Source: Planctomycetota bacterium (GTDB taxonomy: Bacteria; Planctomycetota; UBA8742; UBA2392). From it: DNA of 64,000 nt. How positions within the stretch are numbered: the first letter of the stretch is position 1; each line of letters begins with the position of its first letter. Positions 34,401-41,640 of this stretch are shown here, piece after piece. The position numbers and the translations under genes were made by a program. The notes beneath the pieces are model-generated. The model ran no database searches and had not been told where the DNA came from. It worked only from the letters and a program-made list of their open reading frames with translations. The stretch covers positions 62,001 to 126,000 of the forward strand of contig JACKID010000004.1 of assembly GCA_020638675.1 (NCBI GenBank), written 5' to 3'.

Positions 34401-35299
34401 CAGGCGGTGTCGCCGTTGCCGACCTTGAACACCAGCACGTTCCAGCCGGGCCGCAGGTCGATGTAGTCGTAGCTCTGGTCGATACCGATTTCGCGTTCGT
34501 CGCGTTCCTCAAACAGCGGGACGCCGAGCGGAGAGTCCGCTTCTTCGGGCTCGCCGTCGCGATCCACGTCAACGCGTCCGGCAAGCCAAACTTTCACGTC
34601 TTCCGTTGAGCCCACACAAAGCTGTGTGTCGCCGATGTCGTCTTCGGCGTACACAGCCGTCACCAGGAACGCCGTCGCTTCCGTGTTCGGGCGCAGCATC
34701 GCGCCGAGATCGACCGTGCCGTCGAGCGGCTTTGCCGGTAGCGCGCGAAAGCTGACCGGCTGGCCTTCCTTCCCGCTGTACTCGGCATCCAGCGAAAGAT
34801 TCTCCTCCGGTTCCTGTGCGTCCTCAAAGCCCTGCCCGCGATCGTTGCTGAATGGTCCGCACACCCACCAGTTGGTGAGCATGCCGAGAGACGTCACCTC
34901 GGCCGCGATCTCATCCGTCTTGCCGGCGTGCTTGAGGCCCTGCATCAGCTCCCAGCGCAGGTGCGCACACTCGTCTTCGCCGGCGTGCATGTCGATCAGC
35001 GAGCGCAGGTCGCGAACGTGCGCGTCGTGCCAGCCAAGCTCTTCGGCGGCCTCGGATTGCAGCGCGACGGTAGCAATGAATTCGTCGCCATAGCCTGCGT
35101 CGCCCTCAAGGATCTCCTGTGCCTTCGTGTAAGTGCCCTTCAGGTCGCCGTGTATCCAGGCTTCCCACAACTCAAGCTGCCGCAGCGACAGGTAGTACGG
35201 GTCTACTTCCTGCGGCTTTTCCTGCGCCGGTGCGGGCTGGTAGCAAAGCAGCGCGGCCAGCAGCGCCGCGATCATCAGGCTGGCGGTCGTTTTTCGCAT
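31481..35299 (-). CDS. Giant TPR/DUF3857/transglutaminase-like periplasmic protein
   Basis: 1272 residues. A signal peptide (1-25) is followed by an N-terminal beta region, TPR helices (about 430-650), DUF3857 (about 690-870, with ITNDNGREWLQSLQVPAY and YADxQG-like strands) and a transglutaminase-like core with GDCKDKALL (Cys about 963), FNHAIAHV (His about 1006) and FVDGT (Asp about 1023). It probably acts as a periplasmic cysteine peptidase or cross-linking-type enzyme; the substrate is unknown. First gene of the pair. TAATGT ends six bases before the ATG. Confidence 0.88.
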   Translation of the reverse strand: MRKTTASLMIAALLAALLCYQPAPAQEKPQEVDPYYLSLRQLELWEAWIHGDLKGTYTKAQEILEGDAGYGDEFIATVALQSEAAEELGWHDAHVRDLRSLIDMHAGEDECAHLRWELMQGLKHAGKTDEIAAEVTSLGMLTNWWVCGPFSNDRGQGFEDAQEPEENLSLDAEYSGKEGQPVSFRALPAKPLDGTVDLGAMLRPNTEATAFLVTAVYAEDDIGDTQLCVGSTEDVKVWLAGRVDVDRDGEPEEADSPLGVPLFEERDEREIGIDQSYDYIDLRPGWNVLVFKVGNGDTAWQFNARIVADGGWHEAKDAAELAEAFAGVKPYKVEPPGGLPGDTFPLDTEELFYSAARELLRPRKDRTTTIPRRQMDDALEEVAKNLEEADEPDKPLARRLLAVYSYVAAWANRSVSRVLAGKEENRRRELLKQCLELDPKAARAALELSQYYTTTFGNPALADEYAQTAVKANPSWVEARVYASRVVLMKGLDIEVERELAKLLQEYPEDANVLRFSAYYAGLRRDYKLSNELFAKALKADFADGYSRDRLIERAVARSDMPTALKLATEARRLDPFDTEAAKQLADLFLYSEKYSLAERELNKALQIAPRDDVLLEKLGQVYSSWADASEGDKADELRARAQDSYEAALEANPKREDIERYLEFLEGEQPPFEAALQEDITARIEAALKLPVDSDNPYEVVYNDEIVVVNEDGTTSQYLQRAYRITNDNGREWLQSLQVPAYSDQQGRCVAARVWHADGEFEEGRRSRFGASFPPLEIGDIVHVRFRVTDSSQSFFGDFYGTRKELADYVPVREVRCVWVLPQGREFHEYRTGEAPAREEQTVQGRRVWSYRATNLAKVYDEPLAPPLEQRSPTVQISTYANWKEFGRWYYNLIRKQMEPTPEMTAKVTELTKGLTTEKEKARAVYNWVVTEVRYNADWHFGVHGYKPFSAGAVFARCIGDCKDKALLICTMLRIAGVTAWPVITNLENFRGDEDITLPMPAHFNHAIAHVEYSDGTSQFVDGTATYNGIDELGSGDRGANCIIVRPEGGERVQIPWGSAEDDSQTDEIDATFAAGGTLKLSVTRTAVGDSASILRAQYEREGDRKKRLELEWSEHYPGAKVSDIVVNDLSDLNAQPRLTFTVELPNAYTTTDGRIEFRTALDPREWTQTSFGSLTTRKTDLLTPAPYQRVSIVHYKLPDGRKPANLPAALEIEHPNVRLSVKTDVKDGSLTVTREYAMLGGTVKAADYPEFRRKLIQFDTAEQAKIKLTK

Positions 35300-35442
35300 A
35301 TCCCTACATTACGTATCGCGCGCGTTGCGTCGCTATGCCAAAACCCGCAAACCCGCCACACCATTGGCTTTGGGCTTGCGCTTATGCGCCGCGAGTTAGA
35401 TAGTTCCCGGCCGAACGAATTACTCATACCGGAAGGAAATCC

Positions 35443-36918
35443 ATGCAATTCGCTTATGCCAACAACAGCGCGACGCTAAAGGCCGACGCGCTTCTGGTGC
35501 CTGTCTATGAGGGCGGCAAGGGACTGAACGAATACGGCTTCGGGAGCAAGCTCGCCAAGGCCTTCAACAAGGGCGACTTTGAGGGTAAGCCGGGCAGCGT
35601 GCTGATGCTGCACAAGGTGGACGGCGTTGCGGCCGGGCGTGTGTTCCTGCTCGGGCTTGGCAAGAAGGACAAGAACACTGAGCAGCGCCTCGGTGAGGCG
35701 CTGGCGGGCTTCTTCCGCGGCGGCTCTGTCAACAGCTACAAACTGAAGCACCTGGCTGTCGCGCTGGAGGGCATCACTGCCAACGGCGAAGCCACCGGGC
35801 GCTGGTGCGCGGAAGGCGTGCTGCTGGGTGACTATCACTTCGACGTGCTGTTCAGCAAGAAGGACAAGAAGAAGCACCACGCGAGCAAGATCACGCTGTG
35901 CGGCGGCAAGCCGGCCGAGCTGAAGAAGGGCGTCGCCTACGGCGAAGTCACGGCTCAGTACGTCGCGCACGCGCGCGACCTGGTCAATGAGCCCAGCAAT
36001 CGAATCAATCCGGCCACGCTGGCCAAGTTCGCGCAGGACATGGCCAAGAAGGTTCCGGGCCTCAAGTGCACGATCATCCACAAGCCGCAGCTCGAGAAGC
36101 TGAAGATGGGCGCGTTCCTCGGGGTGAACGCAGGCAGCGATATCCCGGCGCACCTGATCGTCCTCGAGTGGAACGGCGGCAAGAAGGGCGAGAAGCCGCT
36201 GGCCTACGTCGGCAAGGGGCTGACCTTTGACTCAGGCGGCTACGACATCAAGCCCGCGGCCGGCATGCTCGGCATGAAGATGGACATGGGCGGCGGCGCG
36301 GCGACGATCTGCGCGCTGGGCGCGATCGGCAAGCTCAAGCTGAAAGTGAACGCCGTCGGCGTTGTGCCCGCGACCGAGAACCTGATCAACGGCAGCGCCT
36401 ACCACCCGGGCTGCGTGCTGACCAGCATGAGCGGCCAGACTATCGAGATCGGCAACACCGACGCCGAGGGCCGCCTCGCGCTGTGCGACGCGCTGACGTA
36501 CACGCAGCAGAAGTTCAAGCCGCGCGCGATCGTCGACATGGCGACGCTGACGGGCGCGCAAGTCGTGGCGCTCGGCGGCAAGGTCGTCGGGCTCATGAGC
36601 AATGACGACAAGCTTGCGAAAAACATCGAGACCGCTTTCAGCAACGTCGGCGAGGAAGTGTGGCGCCTGCCGCTGCCGGACTTCTACGACAAGCAGCTCG
36701 ACTCAAGCATCGCCGACATGAACAACATCGGCGGCAACCCGGGCACGGTGACGGCCGGGCTGTTCCTGCAACGCTTCATCGACAAGGGCCAGAAGTGGGC
36801 GCACCTCGACATCGCGGGGCCTGCCATGAACGACGGCGAAGGCTGGAGGCTCTGGAGCAACAAGAGCGCGACCGGTGCGCCGGTGCGTTCGCTGGTGGAG
36901 CTGGCCGAGAAGTTCTAG
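35443..36918 (+). CDS. pepA: Leucyl aminopeptidase (M17)
   Basis: 491 residues. It carries the M17 features: KGLTFDSGGYDIKP, MKMDMGGGAA, the signature NTDAEGRL, MATLTGAQVVALG, IGGNPGTVTAGLFLQRFI and the C-terminal AHLDIAGPA. Two metal sites are formed by the Lys/Asp/Asp/Glu set in these blocks. It removes N-terminal Leu and other residues from peptides in the cytosol. The ATG has a GGAAGGAA site. A terminator follows. Confidence 0.95.
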   Translation: MQFAYANNSATLKADALLVPVYEGGKGLNEYGFGSKLAKAFNKGDFEGKPGSVLMLHKVDGVAAGRVFLLGLGKKDKNTEQRLGEALAGFFRGGSVNSYKLKHLAVALEGITANGEATGRWCAEGVLLGDYHFDVLFSKKDKKKHHASKITLCGGKPAELKKGVAYGEVTAQYVAHARDLVNEPSNRINPATLAKFAQDMAKKVPGLKCTIIHKPQLEKLKMGAFLGVNAGSDIPAHLIVLEWNGGKKGEKPLAYVGKGLTFDSGGYDIKPAAGMLGMKMDMGGGAATICALGAIGKLKLKVNAVGVVPATENLINGSAYHPGCVLTSMSGQTIEIGNTDAEGRLALCDALTYTQQKFKPRAIVDMATLTGAQVVALGGKVVGLMSNDDKLAKNIETAFSNVGEEVWRLPLPDFYDKQLDSSIADMNNIGGNPGTVTAGLFLQRFIDKGQKWAHLDIAGPAMNDGEGWRLWSNKSATGAPVRSLVELAEKF

Positions 36919-36935
36919 ACGACTGAATCGCGACC

Positions 36936-36970
36936 AAAGGGCCCGGCCTGTGCCGGGCCTTTTGCTTTTC
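36936..36970 (+). terminator. Rho-independent terminator of pepA
   Basis: GGCCCGGC (36940-36947), loop CTGT, GCCGGGCC (36952-36959), then TTTTGCTTTT. Confidence 0.85.
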
Positions 36971-37121
36971 ACAGCGCGAACGACGGGTTCAGCCCGACCA
37001 GAATGTAGTAGCAGGATGCCACGACCCCGCCCACCGTGCCGACGGCCAGGAGCGGCACTACCAGGCAACAGAAGAGTGCTTCGCGCATGCCGGATGTCTT
37101 TGGGGTTTCGTTGCGGCTCAT
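36969..37121 (-). CDS. 50-residue membrane peptide
   Basis: ATG at 37121, stop TGA at 36969. The sequence opens MSRNETPKTSGMREALF, then one strongly hydrophobic helix (about 15-43) with two Cys pairs (FCC, SCYY). A GGGAGATGAG site precedes the ATG at the right distance, and a perfect 9+9-bp AT palindrome (37141-37159) lies 19 bases upstream. These two features make it a likely real gene despite its size. The function is unknown. Confidence 0.65.
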   Translation of the reverse strand: MSRNETPKTSGMREALFCCLVVPLLAVGTVGGVVASCYYILVGLNPSFAL

Positions 37122-37140
37122 GGCTCATCTCCCGCTCATT

Positions 37141-37159
37141 TATATAATGACATTATATA
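37141..37159. promoter_or_regulatory. Perfect AT-rich palindrome, candidate operator
   Basis: TATATAATG, one base, CATTATATA. It sits between the end of modC and the start of the 50-residue peptide, in an otherwise GC-rich region. The shape resembles ModE-type or other dimer-binding sites; which protein binds is not known. Confidence 0.5.
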
Positions 37160-37204
37160 CCATGGCCAGCGGCACGGCAAACGGATTTCCGGAATAATCA
37201 GGCT

Positions 37205-38278
37205 TCAACCCAGCAGATGGCAGGCGGATGTCTTGATCACCGCGACGGCGGCGCTCTCGGGCTGCAGGTTCAGCTCTTCGGCCGCCGCGGGGGTAATCCG
37301 CGTCAGCATCTCGGTGGCGCCGACGCTGATGCGGATCAGCACTTCGTGATCCATCGCGTCCACACGCACCACCCGGCACGGCAGCGCATTGCGCGCGCTC
37401 AGACCGGCCGGCTTCTCGAGGCAGAGCATGATTTCGTCCGCGTAGATGCCGACACCGACGGGCTTGCCGACTTCGGCCGTGGAGAGCGGCGCAGCCAGCT
37501 CAGCCCCGCCGAGGTCCAGGATCGTCACGCCGCCGTGCTCGTCATGCCGGACGACGCGCAGGCGCAGCAGGTTGTCCACGCCGATCAGGTTGGCCACGCC
37601 GATGTCGCGCGGGCGGGACAGCACGTTCACCGGCGCGCCGTGCGCGACGATCTTGCCCTTGTCGAGCACGATGCAGTCGTCGGCCAGCGCCATCAGCTCG
37701 CCGGCTTTGTGGGTCACGAACAGCATCGGGACCTTCAGCTCTTTCTTCACCTCAAGCAGCAGTGCCATTACTTCGCGGGCAAGCTCGGCATCGAGGGCGC
37801 TGGTCGGCTCATCCAGCAGCAGCATCTCCGGCTTGCTCAGGAGCGCGCGCCCGAGTGCGACGCGCTGCTTCTCGCCGCCGCTGAGTGTGTTGGCGCGGCG
37901 CTCGAGCAGCGGCTTGATCCGCAACACGTCGACGATCTTCCAGCCGCGGTCGCTTTCCAGCGCGGGCTTGCCGCCCGGCGCGAAGGTCAGGTTGCCGCGT
38001 GTGGACAGGTGCGGAAACAGCAGCGGGTCCTGCGTAACGATTGCGAGCTGCCGGCGCTCCGGCGCGGACCAGGTGCCGCCGGGCAGGTTGCACACCACGC
38101 GCGTGTTGACCGCGATCTTGGCGCTGAGCGGCTTGATGAACCCGGCCACGCAGTGCAGCAGGGTGGATTTGCCGCTGCCGCTGGCGCCGAAGATGCCCAC
38201 GACCGGCTTGCTCGACTCGAAGTCGATGTCGAGTTCGAAGTTGCGGAAGTTGTGCCGGATGCGGGCCTCAATCGCCAA
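37205..38278 (-). CDS. modC: Molybdate ABC transporter ATP-binding protein
   Basis: 357 residues. Walker A GASGSGKST, signature LSGGEKQRVALGRALL, Walker B LLLDEPTSALD, H-loop VTHK. The C-terminal TOBE/MOP domain (about 290-357) is typical of ModC. It couples ATP hydrolysis to molybdate import through ModB. It overlaps modB by 11 bp. No modE or modD gene is in view. Confidence 0.93.
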   Translation of the reverse strand: MAIEARIRHNFRNFELDIDFESSKPVVGIFGASGSGKSTLLHCVAGFIKPLSAKIAVNTRVVCNLPGGTWSAPERRQLAIVTQDPLLFPHLSTRGNLTFAPGGKPALESDRGWKIVDVLRIKPLLERRANTLSGGEKQRVALGRALLSKPEMLLLDEPTSALDAELAREVMALLLEVKKELKVPMLFVTHKAGELMALADDCIVLDKGKIVAHGAPVNVLSRPRDIGVANLIGVDNLLRLRVVRHDEHGGVTILDLGGAELAAPLSTAEVGKPVGVGIYADEIMLCLEKPAGLSARNALPCRVVRVDAMDHEVLIRISVGATEMLTRITPAAAEELNLQPESAAVAVIKTSACHLLG

Positions 38279-38960
38279 GCCGGGACCTCCTGCGCCGCTT
38301 GCGCCCCAGCCAGCCCGCGGCCAGCAACGCCGCCAGCGACATCGCGACGCTGACCATCACTAGGCGGAACACGCCGCCCTCGCCGTCGCGGGTGTTCATC
38401 AGGGTGTAGACGGCCACCGGTATCGTGCGCGTCTCGCCCTCGACGTTTCCTGCCAGCACGATCGTCGCGCCGAATTCACCCAGCGCGCGAGCAAAGCTCA
38501 GCACCGCGCCGCCCAGCACGCCGGGCAGCGCCAGCGGCAGGGTCACGCGCAGGAACGTGGACCAGCGATTGCGCCCGAGACTGCGCGAGATCATCTCCAG
38601 CCGCGGGTCGACCCCGACGATGGACAGGCGAATGCTCTCGACCATCAGCGGAAACCCGACCACGGCCGCGGCGATCACGCACGCGCCGGTGGTGTAGGCA
38701 ATCCGCCCGCCGGTGATCGCTTCCCAGACTTCGCCGAGCGGACCACTTCGCCCGAACAGCGCCAGCAGGATGAAGCCCGTGACCACCGGCGGCAGCACCA
38801 GCGGCAGCATGACGCCGCCTTGCAGCAACCCGCGCAGCGGCGAGTTCCAGCGCGCCAGCAGCCAGCCCAGCAGCACGCCCGGAACGATCGAGATCGCGAC
38901 GCTCCAGGCCGCGACAATCGCGCTCAGGCGTACGACTTCGATTTCGGCGTCACTCAGCAT
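38268..38960 (-). CDS. modB: Molybdate ABC transporter permease
   Basis: 230 residues, five to six membrane helices. It contains PLVLPPVVTGF, the EAA loop ISRSLGRNRWSTFLRVTLPLALPG and RALGEFGATIVLAGN, which are ModB features. It shares one base with modA and 11 with modC. It forms the membrane channel of the ModABC importer. Confidence 0.93.
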   Translation of the reverse strand: MLSDAEIEVVRLSAIVAAWSVAISIVPGVLLGWLLARWNSPLRGLLQGGVMLPLVLPPVVTGFILLALFGRSGPLGEVWEAITGGRIAYTTGACVIAAAVVGFPLMVESIRLSIVGVDPRLEMISRSLGRNRWSTFLRVTLPLALPGVLGGAVLSFARALGEFGATIVLAGNVEGETRTIPVAVYTLMNTRDGEGGVFRLVMVSVAMSLAALLAAGWLGRKRRRRSRLGD

Positions 38961-39706
38961 CAGGGCTCGATGAAACCCATTTTCGATAACTCGTCCTGTG
39001 CCTTCTCTGACTGCAGGTACAGGAAGAACCCGCGCGCGGCCTCGGGGTTTTCGGCATCCTTCAGCAGCGCGGCGTAATACTCAATCGGGTCATGCATATC
39101 CCCAGGCACAACGAAGAGCACGCGCAACGAGTCCTCAAAGTTGTACGCGTCGCTCGAATAGACGAAGCCGACGGGCGCGTTGCCGGTCTGCACGGCCGCG
39201 ACCACCGCGCGCACATCCGACTGCCCGACCAACGAAGGCTTCAGCTTTTCCAGCACGCCCGCCTTGGTCAGCGCCTGGCGGGTGTAATCGCCCGCGGGCA
39301 CGCCCTGGTCGGCAATGGCGATCACTGGCGGGTCCGCTGCAAGGGCGGCGAAGTCCTTGAATTCAAAGCTCGAGTCCTTCTGGGCCACACAGACGATGCG
39401 GTTGCGTGCGATTACCACGGGCTCACCCTGGAGGTGTTCGCGCTTCTTCAGGAAATCGACCCACTCGCGGCTGGCGGAGACGTATACGCTCGCCGGCGCG
39501 CCGTCATGGATCTGCCGGGCCAGCGTGCTGCTGGCGCCGAAGTTGGTGTCCACAGGATGGCCGGTAATCTGGTTGTACTTGAGCGCGAGCGCGCCGACGG
39601 CGTCGGTCATGCTCGCCGCAGCGGAGACACGTATGTGCTCCTGGCTGTTCGTGTTTGAGCAGCCCGCTATCAGGCCCAGCAGCGCGATCAGCACCAGCTT
39701 TCGCAT
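38960..39706 (-). CDS. modA: Molybdate-binding lipoprotein
   Basis: 248 residues from the ATG at 39706. The lipobox is LIAGC. The mature part has HIRVSAAASMTDAVGALA, NFGASSTLARQI, SASREWVDFL and GNAPVGFVYSSDA, all normal for ModA. It binds molybdate or tungstate in the periplasm. First gene of modABC. There is no clear Shine-Dalgarno sequence, and a longer frame upstream is unlikely. Confidence 0.93.
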   Translation of the reverse strand: MRKLVLIALLGLIAGCSNTNSQEHIRVSAAASMTDAVGALALKYNQITGHPVDTNFGASSTLARQIHDGAPASVYVSASREWVDFLKKREHLQGEPVVIARNRIVCVAQKDSSFEFKDFAALAADPPVIAIADQGVPAGDYTRQALTKAGVLEKLKPSLVGQSDVRAVVAAVQTGNAPVGFVYSSDAYNFEDSLRVLFVVPGDMHDPIEYYAALLKDAENPEAARGFFLYLQSEKAQDELSKMGFIEP

Positions 39707-39767
39707 GCATGAATCATGACGCCTTTCGCCCGAGTCCGCCACCCCTTCGCCCACCTCTGCCCTTTGT

Positions 39768-39773
39768 TATGCT
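39768..39773 (+). promoter_or_regulatory. -10 element of probable leaderless promoter
   Basis: TATGCT, seven bases before the ATG at 39781; no ribosome site. Confidence 0.4.
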
Positions 39774-39780
39774 CCCGCCC

Positions 39781-40878
39781 ATGAAAGTCTCGACGCTGGT
39801 GGATTTCTTCGACCGTCTGTACCCCTTCGCGCTGGCCGAGGAGTGGGACAACGTCGGGCTGATCGTCGGCGACAGCAAGGCCGAAGTCAGCGGCGTGGCG
39901 TTCTGCCTCGACGTCACCCACGACGTGCTGGACGAATGCGCCGAGGCCGGCTGCAACGTGCTGGTCACCCACCACCCGGTGATCTTCCGCAGCATCAAGC
40001 GCCTGAACGCGGCCGAGCTGCAGGGCGGGCTGGTTGCCAAGGCGTTCAAGCTGGGCATCAGTGTGATCTCATTGCACACGAATCTCGACAGCGCCGTCGG
40101 CGGGCTGAACGACACCCTGTGCGAGCTGCTGCAGCTCACGGAAGTCAAACCACTGGTCGATTCCGGGCGCGAGCGCTTCTACAAGCTCGCGGTCTTCGTA
40201 CCCGCCGAGCACGCGGAGAAAGTCCGCGAGGCCATGTGCGCCCAAGGCGCCGGCGTCATCGGCGACTATGAACAATGCAGCTTCAGCACGCAGGGCGAAG
40301 GCAGCTTTCTGCCCGTGGAAGGTCGCACCAGCCCCTTCAGCGGCACGCCCGGCAAGCTGGAGAAAGCGGCCGAAGTCAAAATCGAAGTACAGTTGCGGCG
40401 CGAAATCGCCGGCCGCGTAGTCAGTGCCATGATCGCTGCGCATCCGTACGAGGAAGTCGCCCACGACCTGATCCCGCTGGCGAACAAGGAAGCGGGCACC
40501 GGGCTGGCTCGCATCGGCAAGTGCGCCGAGACCACGCTGGAAGAGTTCACGCGCACCGTGCAGGGGCACGGCATTCTCGTGACGCGCGTGCTTGGCGACC
40601 CGCAGCGGGCGATCAAGCGCGTGGCGCTGTGCAGCGGCGCGGGCAGCGACTTCACCGGCGCGGCCATCAGCCAGGGGGCGGATGTGTACCTCACGGCCGA
40701 GCAGAAGCACCACCACGGGCTGGCGGCGGCGCACAAGGGGATGGCGCTGGTTGAAACCGACCATTACACGTTGGAGCAGAAGCACTGGCCGAAGCTGGCC
40801 GCGTTGATAGAGCAGCAATACCCGGACCTGAAGACAAAGGTAGCAACACGTGGACCCGAACTCTGGCGCCGCCCGTAA
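39781..40878 (+). CDS. Nif3-like dinuclear metal-centre protein
   Basis: 365 residues, the long form with a central insert (PII/CutA-like, about 130-235). Metal-ligand regions are WDNVGLIVGD, LVTHHPVIFR, SLHTNLD near the N-terminus and the C-terminal QKHHHGLAAAHKGMALVETD. The family is annotated as GTP cyclohydrolase I type 2 but its true role is unsettled. The start is the leaderless-type ATG at 39781. Confidence 0.9.
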   Translation: MKVSTLVDFFDRLYPFALAEEWDNVGLIVGDSKAEVSGVAFCLDVTHDVLDECAEAGCNVLVTHHPVIFRSIKRLNAAELQGGLVAKAFKLGISVISLHTNLDSAVGGLNDTLCELLQLTEVKPLVDSGRERFYKLAVFVPAEHAEKVREAMCAQGAGVIGDYEQCSFSTQGEGSFLPVEGRTSPFSGTPGKLEKAAEVKIEVQLRREIAGRVVSAMIAAHPYEEVAHDLIPLANKEAGTGLARIGKCAETTLEEFTRTVQGHGILVTRVLGDPQRAIKRVALCSGAGSDFTGAAISQGADVYLTAEQKHHHGLAAAHKGMALVETDHYTLEQKHWPKLAALIEQQYPDLKTKVATRGPELWRRP

Positions 40879-41548
40879 GGCCGCCCAACAGATGATGCAG
40901 GCCTCGGCTACGTACTCGCGCAAGGACGAGGCGAAGAGGCTGAAGAGCGAGAAGCCGTTCCCGCCCAAGGCGCGGCGCATGGCGATCACTTTCAGCGTGC
41001 TGCTGATGGGGCTGGTGGGGCTGCCCGCGATTCTTGAGCTGTCCGGCGTGATCGTGAACATCGGGCAGTGGCTGACGCTGCTGATCAGCATACCGATCAT
41101 GATGGTGGCGATGCTGGTGATGGGCTTTCTGCGCGACGGGCTGACGGTCAACGTGATCAGCGGCGTGATCGTGCTGTTCGCGGCACAGCTTGCCTACGGC
41201 ACGACGTTCGACCCGGACGAGATCGAGGCCGGGCGCGCATTGCTGGTGCGCAGCGCGGGGCCTGCGATCACGCTGGTGATGCTGGTGTATTTCTGGATCG
41301 GGCTGAAGACCCACCTGCGTGACCTGCACTACATGATCGCCGAGGGTGAAAGCATGCAGGACATCATGACGCGCATGCAGCAGGCGCAGGTCATCAAGAA
41401 GGCCGGCGGAGAGCCTGTGCTGAACGAAAAGGGCCAGGTCGTAGACAAGAACGAGCTGATGCCGCGCAAGGGCTTCCGGCCCAAGAAGGGCGGAACAGCA
41501 GCCGCCACCAAGACTAAAAAGAAACGCAAGAAGCCCAAGGTGCGGTAG
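40850..41548 (+). CDS. Membrane protein with basic tails
   Basis: 232 residues from a GTG at 40850 (AAAGG upstream) overlapping the Nif3 gene by 29 bp; an ATG at 40892 is the alternative. Three to four hydrophobic helices (about 44-150) are flanked by a Lys-rich N-terminus and a very Lys-rich C-terminus (KTKKKRKKPKVR). No family recognised. Coupled to the Nif3-like gene. Confidence 0.7.
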   Translation: MDPNSGAARKAAQQMMQASATYSRKDEAKRLKSEKPFPPKARRMAITFSVLLMGLVGLPAILELSGVIVNIGQWLTLLISIPIMMVAMLVMGFLRDGLTVNVISGVIVLFAAQLAYGTTFDPDEIEAGRALLVRSAGPAITLVMLVYFWIGLKTHLRDLHYMIAEGESMQDIMTRMQQAQVIKKAGGEPVLNEKGQVVDKNELMPRKGFRPKKGGTAAATKTKKKRKKPKVR

Positions 41549-41549
41549 C

Positions 41550-41640
41550 ATGGCCTTCCAGGCCGTGCCGTGCGGATCGGCTTTCAGCCGATCCGGCGCG
41601 TGCTGGAAGCACGCGCTACGCCATCGGCAGGATGCCGATG
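41550..41640. repeat. Tandem palindrome cluster
   Basis: Four consecutive hairpins with three- or four-base loops: one imperfect (41548-41567), 10-bp perfect (41573-41582/41586-41595), 9-bp perfect (41596-41604/41608-41616) and 8-bp perfect (41622-41629/41633-41640). It lies between convergent genes. Confidence 0.7.

Noticed and set aside
37140..37379. Short minus-strand frame overlapping the modC end
   Set aside because: Out-of-frame shadow of modC; the real small gene is at 36969-37121.
41550..41640. CRISPR-like array
   Set aside because: The hairpins differ from each other, with no constant repeat or regular spacer length.
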